Source: Geodermatophilus sp. DF01-2 | GTDB lineage: Bacteria > Actinomycetota > Actinomycetes > Mycobacteriales > Geodermatophilaceae | DNA length: 49,341 nucleotides | Direction: 5' to 3' | Assembly (NCBI RefSeq): GCF_004571065.1 | Contig: NZ_SPQN01000022.1 | Span: forward strand, 1 to 49,341 | In this document: one piece after another, positions 37,944 through 45,261 of the stretch | Numbering within the stretch: the stretch's first letter is position 1 | Layout of the letters: each line of letters starts with the position of its first letter | Notes under the pieces: model-generated | What the model saw: only the letters and a program-made list of their open reading frames with translations | The model's database searches: none | What the model was told of the DNA's origin: nothing | Position numbers and translations under genes: made by a program

Positions 37944-38714
37944 TCACCGCACCTGTCGGGACGGCAGGTGAGCATTTCCGATTACAAGTTGCTTGGATAG
38001 AGGCGTTGATAGCCGGCATGCCGGCGGTGCCGTGGATGGTCGGCGGACTTCCGCGGCACCCGTCTCGTTGGCAGCGGCACACCTCTCGCGCGTTCCCTGA
38101 GTTGGCGTTCGAGGATGCGCTGCGGCTGGCCTTGCGACCAAGGACCGCGCCTGGACGTAGTTTTCCGCCAGCTTCTTATGAATGGTCTTGAGGCGCTGAC
38201 TAACTGCACTGACAGAGCAGCCGTGGCGCTTCGCAATCTCCGCAAGGGACTTGTCGTCCCGATAGCGCGCGAGCACGAGAACGTTCTGCTCGGACGACAA
38301 AGTGTCGAAGAAGATTTCTTCCTCGTCCGCTGAGCCAGGCAGGTAGATCGAGGACTCCACCTCGGGCAGATCGTCAGACGGGACAGGAACCTCGGGGACG
38401 TGATGACGCTCGACCGCGCGTTCCGCCTCACCGCGCACGTAGCGCATGAGATAGCTTGTGAACCCGTCCCGGCGGCCGTCGTGGTGGAGCACGGCCTGCA
38501 CGAGGCCCCAGCGACCGCCGTTCACGAGGTCGTCGAACACTGAGGCCGGTCGCTCCATGCGCCGGACAACTGACTTGATCAGCGGCTCATAGCGCTTCAG
38601 CAGCTCATTCATGGCGGGGGAATCGACAAGGGCCGCGGCCCGTGCCTCCGCGAGCAACGTCCCGGGGTAGACCCCGAGGTCGGTCTGCTCGGCTGCGAAC
38701 ACAGAAAAGCCCAT
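37944..38714 (-). CDS. Sigma-70 family RNA polymerase sigma factor
   Basis: A 256-residue sigma factor. Region 2 is at about 35-100 (LLKRYEPLIKSVVRRMER, FDDLVNGGRWGLVQAVLHHD, YLMRYVRGEAERAVERH). Region 4 is at about 140-182 (LSSEQNVLVLARYRDDKSLA, EIAKRHGCSVSAVSQRLKTI), with the -35-binding HTH. Region 3 is absent, and the C-terminal 70 residues are low-complexity and probably disordered. A dedicated sigma factor within this locus suggests it switches on its own genes. Its ATG (38712-38714) is buried in an RNA hairpin (see separate entry). Confidence 0.85.
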   Translation of the reverse strand: MGFSVFAAEQTDLGVYPGTLLAEARAAALVDSPAMNELLKRYEPLIKSVVRRMERPASVFDDLVNGGRWGLVQAVLHHDGRRDGFTSYLMRYVRGEAERAVERHHVPEVPVPSDDLPEVESSIYLPGSADEEEIFFDTLSSEQNVLVLARYRDDKSLAEIAKRHGCSVSAVSQRLKTIHKKLAENYVQARSLVARPAAAHPRTPTQGTRERCAAANETGAAEVRRPSTAPPACRLSTPLSKQLVIGNAHLPSRQVR

Positions 38715-38764
38715 CCCGTGAGGCTCCGTCTTCTTGTAGGAAGAGGGGCGCCCGAGATGGGCTT
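38707..38764 (-). promoter_or_regulatory. 5' UTR hairpin covering the sigma-factor start codon
   Basis: In the minus-strand RNA, AAGCCCATCTCGGG (from 38764) can pair with CGGGATGGGCTT ending at 38707, which contains the AUG of the sigma-factor gene. Eight contiguous pairs (38757-38764 with 38707-38714) plus three more beyond one mismatch close a loop of about 34 bases. Translation would be blocked until the hairpin opens. Confidence 0.5.
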
Positions 38765-38859
38765 GTGAACCGGTGGCTCGCCTCGTCAGTAGGCCCAGGA
38801 CTGTTGCCCAGGCAGTGCGACGAACCCCTCAGTGTTGAGTTGTAAGCCAAATGATAGTA

Positions 38860-38896
38860 GCAGGTGGCTGCCTGCGTGAGCCTGGCAGCCACCTGC
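38860..38896 (-). terminator. Terminator after the GHKL ATPase gene
   Basis: GCAGGTGGCTGCC (38860-38872) and GGCAGCCACCTGC (38884-38896) form a perfect 13-bp stem with an 11-base loop, 11 bases after the ATPase stop on the minus strand. Confidence 0.7.
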
Positions 38897-38906
38897 TGCA
38901 GTCGTA

Positions 38907-40721
38907 CTAGGCAGCGTCAGCCGCCCCGGTTTCGTCCGTGGCCGAGTCGTCCTTCTCGACCACGCTGAGGTCGATCAACTTCAGGGTGTTGAGGGCAGCC
39001 GTGAGCGTCGCGGACCACACGAAGGCCCTCTCCTGCTCGTAGAACGCCCGGCGGGGGCTGTCGGGGTCGGAGTCGACCTCGGCGTTGCCGAGCGTCCAGA
39101 GCAGGACCTCGAGCCCGGCCCGGAAGCGCGGGTTCGAACCGGGGCCCTGGTAGAGCTCCGTGTAGAAGGGGTGGGCGACGTTGAGGTACAGCACCCGGGT
39201 GCCACCCTCCTGGACGCACCTGAAGAACGCGGCACCCGGCATGTCCTCGGTCTCGACCTTATGCGCCTGGCCGGTGCGCTCAGCCTCGAGCTCCAGCTGC
39301 ACGAACTCCGGCTTCAGGCCAGACTGGCGCGCCCGGCGGTTGGCGGACTGCTCGAAGTTGTCAGCGGCCTCCTTCAGGCGGACCGGCGTGTCCTTCGGCT
39401 TCGGCGTGATACGCCTCTGTTCTGCCGCCTCGATCGCTTCCACCGAGGCGCGACGCTCGGTGCCCGAGTTCTCGGTCTTGTTGGTGTGGGTGGCAGCGTC
39501 CTTCTGGTACGCCGAGCGCATCGCGCCGATGGCGGACCAGATGTTGGCCTTGTCCTTCAGGATGTCCCAGACGCGCTCATCGGGCTTGACCTGCTGCTTG
39601 GACGTGGTGATCGAGAAGAACTCGTCGAGGGTCGCGTCGAAGTCCACCTCGATGCCCCAGAAGCGGTCCGTCGTGGCGTTGAAGCTGGCGAGCGACCGAG
39701 GCGGCCGGACGACGTCGATCTGCCGCCCGTTGCGGAGGAATATGACGCCGTTGTTGGCGTCAGCGATCTCCAGGCGCGGGTTCATGTTGCCCCGCCCGGG
39801 CTTGTTCGTGTGCTTGGCGTCGGGCTTGCGGAAGAAGGTCGCGGGCAACCGCGAAAAGCGGACCCGCATCCGGCCGATGACCTCACCAGTCTTCTTGTCG
39901 GTGACATCCACGACGGCCGGGTCGAGCGCGATGGCGCGGTCTTCGTCGAGGTCGTAGTAGCGGAAGCCTTCGGTCAGGAAGAGCGGGTCACAGGGCTGCA
40001 CCGTCTCTCCGTCGACGGTCATCGGGGTGGCCGTCAGGTAGTTGCGGTAGATGACGCCGAGGTTGGTCAGGAGGTCAGCCCTGAGCTTCTCCCGCTGCTT
40101 GTAGTCGGTGCGGTCGAGACCCTCCCAGACGACGACAGTGCCGCTGACGAAGGACGACCAGCGGTTGGCCTTCTTTAGGTAGTCCACGACGAACTCCGGC
40201 GGCTCGGCGAGGGTCTGGGACGGCATCTCGATCCGTCCGTCCTTGGTCCACTTGTGGTCCTTGATCTCGTCGATGTCCAGGTAGGCGGTGTTCCAGGCAC
40301 CGTCAGCGGTCTTGGAGTAGACCGATACCCGGTGGCACTGGCTGACCGAGGCACTCGGCAGGCCGTAGCCGTACTTGCCGAAGCCGTCGCGGTTCTCTGC
40401 CCGCGTGCCGGCGCCCCACACGAGCGAGGCCCGCACCATGGTGGGCTCCATGCCGTAGCCGTCGTCGATGATGGCGATGTGGGAGGGCATGTTGCCGCTC
40501 TCGAACCCGAAGACGATGTCGATCTGCTTGGCGTTGGCCTGGATCGAGTTGTCGATCAGCTCCGACATGGCGAAAGCCGTGCTCTTGTACCCGATGTCCC
40601 GCATGCCGCGGACGAAGGCGTCTCCCACGAGGATGTCCCAGCTGAACTGGGCGTCCTCCAGCTGCTTGATGTAGTCCCGCTGGACCCGCAGGCCTTCACT
40701 GGCGGTCGTGATGGTGTCCAT
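38907..40721 (-). CDS. GHKL (Hsp90/MORC-like) ATPase
   Basis: A 604-residue ATPase with an N-terminal Bergerat fold: N-box AMSELIDNSIQANAKQ near 51-66, G1 box IIDDGYGMEP near 85-94 and G2 lid GFGKYGYGLPSASVSQ near 114-129. An S5-like transducer domain (about 230-370) follows with KQQVKPDERVWD, then a charged helical linker with TERRASVEAIEAAEQRRI. The C-terminal domain (about 470-580: AAFFRCVQEGGTRVLYLN, HPFYTELYQG) is not recognised. The two-domain GHKL-S5 arrangement is that of prokaryotic MORC/Hsp90-like ATPases, some found next to methylases in predicted restriction systems. ATG 40721 is divergent from the ParB-like genes. Confidence 0.82.
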   Translation of the reverse strand: MDTITTASEGLRVQRDYIKQLEDAQFSWDILVGDAFVRGMRDIGYKSTAFAMSELIDNSIQANAKQIDIVFGFESGNMPSHIAIIDDGYGMEPTMVRASLVWGAGTRAENRDGFGKYGYGLPSASVSQCHRVSVYSKTADGAWNTAYLDIDEIKDHKWTKDGRIEMPSQTLAEPPEFVVDYLKKANRWSSFVSGTVVVWEGLDRTDYKQREKLRADLLTNLGVIYRNYLTATPMTVDGETVQPCDPLFLTEGFRYYDLDEDRAIALDPAVVDVTDKKTGEVIGRMRVRFSRLPATFFRKPDAKHTNKPGRGNMNPRLEIADANNGVIFLRNGRQIDVVRPPRSLASFNATTDRFWGIEVDFDATLDEFFSITTSKQQVKPDERVWDILKDKANIWSAIGAMRSAYQKDAATHTNKTENSGTERRASVEAIEAAEQRRITPKPKDTPVRLKEAADNFEQSANRRARQSGLKPEFVQLELEAERTGQAHKVETEDMPGAAFFRCVQEGGTRVLYLNVAHPFYTELYQGPGSNPRFRAGLEVLLWTLGNAEVDSDPDSPRRAFYEQERAFVWSATLTAALNTLKLIDLSVVEKDDSATDETGAADAA

Positions 40722-40915
40722 GTCTAGCTCCCTTGATCAGTTGGACGCGCCCGGTTGGCTCGTCACGGAGGGGACGCTGGTAGTAGGAGCACTCGTGACT
40801 GGCGAGTGAAGGATCCGGCGAAAAACCATCCCGGCCGCCGCGAAATCCCAGGTCAGAGGCTTGGCTGCGGCCGGCGATCGAGGGTTGCGACGCGCCCGGT
40901 TGTCCTGCCAAGGTT

Positions 40916-40947
40916 CGTTGTCGTACCCCTCTGGCAGAGTGACAACG
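40916..40947. promoter_or_regulatory. Inverted repeat in the divergent promoter region
   Basis: CGTTGTC (40916-40922) and GACAACG (40941-40947) are separated by 18 bases between the divergent GHKL ATPase and ParB-like genes. It lies about 27 bases before the ParB-like start and is a candidate binding site for the ParB-like proteins or a regulator. Confidence 0.35.
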
Positions 40948-40973
40948 GTGTAGTACGGACGAGGGGATGGATC

Positions 40974-41816
40974 ATGGCGACCGGCGGTAGGACGGTCTTG
41001 GGTGGGGTTGGGGGTACCCCTGCGGGAACCCACGTGCTCAAGGTTGTCAGTGTCCAGGTCGACCGGATTCGTCCGGAAGAGGGACTCGATCGGAAGCGCG
41101 ACCGCGAGGGCCATAAGGAGCTGCGGGACTCAATCCAGCAGTTCGGCGTACTCACGCCGGTCACCGTCCGGCTCGCCCCGGATGAGTCGGGGGACTACCT
41201 GCTCATCAAAGGCCAGGGCCGAACCTTAGCCTGTCGGATGCTCGGTCTCCCTGAGATCCCAGCGGTGGTGGTCGACGACGCCTTCGCAGACAACGAAAAG
41301 GTGCAGCAGTTCCTCGTCGAGAACGTGGCGCGGCTGCGGATGCGGCCGATTGACCGAGCGATGCTAATCGCCCGCGCCCGCCAGAATGGTGAGGAGACCG
41401 CCGAGGTCGCCCGGAGATTCGGTGTCTCGTCTGCCACGGTGCGACGGCTGGAAGCGCAACTCGAGGACGCCGGCCCGCGCGAGGTCGCAGTGCTCAAAGA
41501 GGGCAACGTGAACCTCACTCTCCACGCCGTCATAGCGCGCTTCACCGAGCCGGGCGAGCGTGGCGATGTTGTCGCTGCCGTGGCGCCGTACGCCCTACGA
41601 CCCAAGGAGATGCAGGCGCTGTTCACCGCCCTCGGTTGGCCGCAGTTGGTCGCCCTCGGCAGCGAATACGCACTGCAACGTATTGCCTTGCTGCAGTGGG
41701 CCTGTCAGACCTTCGTGCGCCTACCGGTGTCATCGATGAGCGAAAAGATGCGGCAACTTGCAGCTGAGCTGCCGTTGGAGTTCTTGAAATCCTCACGGAC
41801 CGGTGTGGTGATGTAA
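40974..41816 (+). CDS. ParB-like nuclease-domain protein 1
   Basis: A 280-residue protein. The ParB N-terminal domain (about 20-125) shows VVSVQVDRIRPEEG, HKELRDSIQQFGVLTPVTVR, the CTP-binding-type LIKGQGRTLACRMLGLPEIP (G-x-GR replaces the GxRR of ParB) and VVDDAFADNEKVQQFLVENVARL in parts. An HTH follows (RAMLIARARQNGEETAEVA, RRFGVSSATVRRLEAQL). In bona fide ParB this module binds CTP and slides on DNA. Solo copies next to methyltransferases are common on mobile elements. ATG 40974 has GAGGGG 7 bases before. Its stop abuts the next gene's GTG. Confidence 0.85.
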   Translation: MATGGRTVLGGVGGTPAGTHVLKVVSVQVDRIRPEEGLDRKRDREGHKELRDSIQQFGVLTPVTVRLAPDESGDYLLIKGQGRTLACRMLGLPEIPAVVVDDAFADNEKVQQFLVENVARLRMRPIDRAMLIARARQNGEETAEVARRFGVSSATVRRLEAQLEDAGPREVAVLKEGNVNLTLHAVIARFTEPGERGDVVAAVAPYALRPKEMQALFTALGWPQLVALGSEYALQRIALLQWACQTFVRLPVSSMSEKMRQLAAELPLEFLKSSRTGVVM

Positions 41817-42710
41817 GTGAAGCTCGTCAGAGTCAAGTTCGATGACCTTGTTGTCAGCGATGAGCTGCGCCGCTCTGGCAGCTCCAAGCAATTCGAAGAT
41901 CGGCTGAAGGCGTCGATCTCGGAGATCGGCCTCGCTGAGCCGTTGAAGGTTGCGCGTACTCCCGAAGGAAAGTTCTTGATTGTTGACGGTGTGATGCGCT
42001 ACCGCGCTATTGTGGCAATCCGGGGAGTCGATCCATCAAAGTTTAAGGTGGTACCTGCATACCACACCGATTTTGCCCGGCGATTCGAGATCCGGTACCA
42101 GACAGACATCTATCAGGACCTGCTGCCGAGTCAGCTTGCCGGACTGGTGGAGCACCTCCACAAGGCCGAGCAGGTGAGTAAGTCCGACATCGCTCGGTAC
42201 ATCGGCGTGTCGCCAGCAACGCTGCGGAATTACACCGGCCTTTGGCGGCTCATGCAACGTGGCGGTCTTTTCGCCCAAGTGGTCGAACTGATGGATGCTG
42301 GCGTCTTCCCGTCTTCCAATCCCTTCGCTTGGCTGCGTCTCACCGCTACAGGTCTGCGGCACGTCATCGAGTCAAGTTTCGCGACTGAAGGGGCGTCCGC
42401 CGAGCAGTGGGTCGAGCAGTCACTTCAAGAAGCCCGGCGGGGTCAGAGCGTCAAGCGCTACCCGACAAAGCTGGTCGAGACGGTCACTGACGGGCTGCCG
42501 CCGGACATGTACCGTGAGGCCCAAGAGGTCCGGGAAGTGAAGCGCGACCTGGGTCTCCGCCGCGCCGCGGCCGCGCCAACGCTTTTTCCGGCCAAACCCA
42601 GGTCTGCCAACGTCGGCGCGGCACGTCGACACTTGACTACTGTCTCCAATCAATCTCGCGAGCCGGTACTACAAACCGCCGCACAGTCGCTCTTGGAGTA
42701 CCTAAAGTGA
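41817..42710 (+). CDS. ParB-like protein 2
   Basis: A 297-residue second ParB-type protein, starting (GTG 41817) on the base after the stop of the first. The N-terminal domain has VRVKFDDLVVSDELRRSGSS, FEDRLKASISEIGLAEPLKV and the core LIVDGVMRYRAIVAIRG, where DGVMRYRA corresponds to GERRxRA. An HTH is at about 118-150 (KSDIARYIGVSPATLRNYTG). The C-terminal half is less conserved and contains basic stretches. Two diverged ParB-like proteins in tandem suggest a heteromeric complex. Its stop overlaps the methyltransferase GTG (GTGA). Confidence 0.82.
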   Translation: MKLVRVKFDDLVVSDELRRSGSSKQFEDRLKASISEIGLAEPLKVARTPEGKFLIVDGVMRYRAIVAIRGVDPSKFKVVPAYHTDFARRFEIRYQTDIYQDLLPSQLAGLVEHLHKAEQVSKSDIARYIGVSPATLRNYTGLWRLMQRGGLFAQVVELMDAGVFPSSNPFAWLRLTATGLRHVIESSFATEGASAEQWVEQSLQEARRGQSVKRYPTKLVETVTDGLPPDMYREAQEVREVKRDLGLRRAAAAPTLFPAKPRSANVGAARRHLTTVSNQSREPVLQTAAQSLLEYLK

Positions 42711-44071
42711 CAATGGCCGTGGACTGGTCATCCGACGCCTTCTTTGACTCGCCTGAGCGAGACTCGCTGGATGGCGGGACGACGAACTGCGGACCGTTAT
42801 GGCACAGCGCAAGCGTGCGGTGGGGCCACTCCATGCACACGATGTGCTCGTACCACGGCATGTTCCCAGCCAAGCTGGCCCACTACTTCATCCAAAAATA
42901 CTCGCGCCCTGGCGACCTTGTTATGGACCCTTTCAGCGGACGGGGCACCACCCCGCTGCAGGCGCGCGTTGAGGGGCGTCGCACCATCAGCGGCGACCTC
43001 AGCCCCCTTGCATACGTGCTGTCGAGGGCGAAGGCAAGTCCACCGAGTTGGACGGCAATCATGAAGTACGTCGATGAACTCGAAGCGGCGTACAACAGAG
43101 CCGGACGTACCGACTGGGATGTACCAGCCGATATCCGGATGCTGTACCACGAGCACACGCTCGACCAGATGTGCTTCGTGCGCGACCGTTTACTGCGTAG
43201 ATCCAACTTCGCTGACTGGTCTCGCGAGGATCTGATGGTCGCCGGTTCACTTGCAGGCATCATGCATGGTGCCCACCGGCGTGATGGCACATCGCAATAT
43301 CTGAGCATCAGCATGCCGAACACTTTCAGCATGGCGCCGAGCTACGTCCGAAAGTTCATCAGCGAGAAGAAGCTCGCAAAGATCGAACAGAATGTCTTCG
43401 AGCGGCTGCGTGACAAGCTAGCGCGGTTGTATCTGGACGACATCACCGGACCCGATGGCGAGACTCACGTCCAGGACGCCAGCGCGCTGATGAGCAAGAG
43501 CTCCGTTGCCTCAGGGAGCGTCGACTTGATCGTCACGTCCCCGCCCTACCTGCAGGTCGTCAACTACGGCGCCGCCAACTGGATTAGGCTCTGGCTCCTC
43601 GGCATAGATGGCGTTTCGCGAGACGGCGGCCAGGGGCGGCGGACGCTCGATGCCGCGCTCGATCACCGACACACGTACGCCTCTTACAAGGGATTCATGT
43701 TGCGGACGATGCAAGAGATGCATCGAGTCCTCAAAACTGACGGGGTCGCAGTGTTGGTTATTGGCGACGTAGCCGATCCCGGCAAGGAACCTGTGGCGCT
43801 GGCCAAGAAGATTTGGGATGAGGCTGGCGGCGAGACTGGCTTTCGACTGTTGGACCTGATCGAGGACAACTTGTCCGTAGACAAGAAGGTTAGTCGAATT
43901 TGGGGCGAGACCAAGGGGCAAGCGACGGACCGCGACTGTGCGCTCGTGCTCGCAAGGTCAGACGGAAACCCAGTCTCTTACGTTGAGAACGTTGATTGGG
44001 ATGAGCCCTACAAGGATGGTGGCCCTGACGCCGCCCACCTCCGCGGTCGCCTTGCCCGCGCTGGGCTCTAG
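42707..44071 (+). CDS. DNA methyltransferase of the ParB/GHKL locus
   Basis: A 454-residue DNA methylase. Motif I is DLVMDPFSGRGTTPLQA near residues 70-86, with the following acidic ISGDLSPLAYVL. Motif IV is IVTSPPYLQVVNYGAANWIR near 275-294, and the region around SVDLIVTSPPY leaves no doubt about a base-flipping amino-methyltransferase (N4-cytosine or N6-adenine). The I-before-IV order differs from the beta-class enzyme at 22688. The 190-residue insert between the motifs is likely the target-recognition part. It is coupled to the second ParB-like gene (GTGA). Confidence 0.9.
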   Translation: MTMAVDWSSDAFFDSPERDSLDGGTTNCGPLWHSASVRWGHSMHTMCSYHGMFPAKLAHYFIQKYSRPGDLVMDPFSGRGTTPLQARVEGRRTISGDLSPLAYVLSRAKASPPSWTAIMKYVDELEAAYNRAGRTDWDVPADIRMLYHEHTLDQMCFVRDRLLRRSNFADWSREDLMVAGSLAGIMHGAHRRDGTSQYLSISMPNTFSMAPSYVRKFISEKKLAKIEQNVFERLRDKLARLYLDDITGPDGETHVQDASALMSKSSVASGSVDLIVTSPPYLQVVNYGAANWIRLWLLGIDGVSRDGGQGRRTLDAALDHRHTYASYKGFMLRTMQEMHRVLKTDGVAVLVIGDVADPGKEPVALAKKIWDEAGGETGFRLLDLIEDNLSVDKKVSRIWGETKGQATDRDCALVLARSDGNPVSYVENVDWDEPYKDGGPDAAHLRGRLARAGL

Positions 44072-44144
44072 GGCGGGAGATGCTGATGCCTTCCGGGGCG
44101 TATGTGGGTGCACTGTTAGGCATGTGCATGGCTGCAGTCGAGTC

Positions 44145-44404
44145 ATGTTGACGCGGCGTCAAGAGTTCGCGGCGTTGCTTCCCGAGATCGTGCGCTCTGA
44201 AGAGCCGGTGGAGCAGTGTCAATTGCGGAGATATACGCGGCTGTTGAGCGTGACCGTCCTGATTTGGTCGATGACGAGGTTGAACCGCCGCCGTCTCACG
44301 CTTTGCGGTGGCGGCACGAGCTGCGGTGGGAGATCGAGACGCTCGTGGTCCAAGGGCGACTGCAGCGACGAAAGGATTTAGGTCGCGGGCTTTACTCTGC
44401 ATGA
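44145..44404 (+). pseudogene. Winged-helix protein, apparently frameshifted
   Basis: ATG 44145 begins MLTRRQEFAALLPEIVRSEE and continues until GEPVEQ near 44216, where the frame drifts. A second frame from GTG 44216 reads SIAEIYAAVERDRPDLVDDE, then RWRHELRWEIETLVVQGRLQ and KDLGRGLYSA. Joined by a one-base shift, the two make a compact protein of about 85 residues with a winged-helix pattern like the Mrr N-terminal domain (EIY..VE....DL, RW.HELRWE...L...G...R....G.Y). Either the gene is broken, or the second part is translated alone (62 residues, GTG start). Confidence 0.55.
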
Positions 44405-44410
44405 TCGGCG

Positions 44411-44863
44411 TTAGGACGGACGTGTCCGGTGATCCGTCTTCGCTCGCAGCCTGACGCCGCGGCCCTTGAGTCCCCGCTGCACCGTGCTGGCATTGGTACC
44501 GAGCCGCTGGCCGATCTTGGCTGTTGACAGACCCTCGGCGTAGAGCCGGACCGCGACGTCGATCTGGACCTCGGACAAGGCAGCAGAGTCTGAGCGTAAC
44601 TCGATGTCCCGCCGCCGAAGGTGAGCCCGCACGGTCTGTCGGTGCATGCCGAACTGCTCGCCCAGGGCCTTCAGGTCGGCGCCGCCGAGGTAGGCCGTCA
44701 CCAGCTGGTCGACCTCTGCCGGCGTCAGCTTGCGGTTGGGTTGGGTGATCTTGGCCTTGGACGGCCTCTGTCGACCAGAAGTGCTTGTCTCCAACTGCGC
44801 CCGGGCCTCAGCCAGTTGTCTGAACAGGGGCAATGAGCTGGAAAGAGATCCTCGTAGGTGCAC
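44411..44863 (-). CDS. Two-HTH protein of the recombinase-associated type
   Basis: A 150-residue protein with SSSLPLFRQLAEARAQLETS at the start, a basic linker, then two HTH modules: LTPAEVDQLVTAYLGGADLK, ALGEQFGMHRQTVRAHLRRR, and SEVQIDVAVRLYAEGLSTAK, IGQRLGTNASTVQRGLKGRG. This arrangement is common in actinobacteria directly after serine recombinase genes and resembles their DNA-binding ends. No recombinase is adjacent here, so it may be left over from another integration. I chose GTG 44863; the open frame extends to 45037 with less likely sequence. Confidence 0.65.
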   Translation of the reverse strand: MHLRGSLSSSLPLFRQLAEARAQLETSTSGRQRPSKAKITQPNRKLTPAEVDQLVTAYLGGADLKALGEQFGMHRQTVRAHLRRRDIELRSDSAALSEVQIDVAVRLYAEGLSTAKIGQRLGTNASTVQRGLKGRGVRLRAKTDHRTRPS

Positions 44864-45180
44864 CGGCGTACCCACAGGTCGACCCTCGGCCCGCCACCGG
44901 TCTGCACGAGCCGCATCCGTCCGGTCCGCAACGACGTCCAGCTCGTCGCTGACACCGTCGCACGCGGGAGGCGCCGCCCCGACCTGTCCCTCGACCACCG
45001 TAGGCAGTCCGACGTCGGGGATGAGTTCGACGACCACCGCGCTCAGCCCCAGGTTCCGGCAGGAGAGAGCGGGGGTTCATCTGTCCCGACCACGCGGATT
45101 CCCGGCGCGGGGAGTCCCGGCGGGCCGGGTGGCGGAACACGCCCTGAACGCGGCTCCACGGGTATGCGGGTTCGCGTGAC

Positions 45181-45228
45181 GACGAGCGCCCCCTGCCCGA
45201 ACAGGGAACCGGGCAGGGGGCGCTCGTC
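45181..45228. terminator. Strong 19-bp hairpin at the right edge of the accessory region
   Basis: GACGAGCGCCCCCTGCCCG (45181-45199) pairs perfectly with 45210-45228 around a 10-base loop. It lies 33 bases after the LysM-protein stop (minus strand) and ends the chromosomal transcript there. It also forms a convenient boundary with the accessory region. Confidence 0.8.
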
Positions 45229-45261
45229 AACCCCGGGCCAGCGGCCCACGAGGACGGTCGG

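Noticed and set aside
44770..44805. A stretch (ACCAGAAGTGCTTGTCTCCAACTGCGCC in part) that looks like the DNA just 3' of tRNA-Arg (ACCAAGAAGTTCTG, then TTCCAACCTGCGCC), as a possible attR.
   Set aside because: The match needs several gaps and mismatches, lies inside a plausible coding region, and attL and attR of serine integrases are not expected to share such length. Kept only as a hint.
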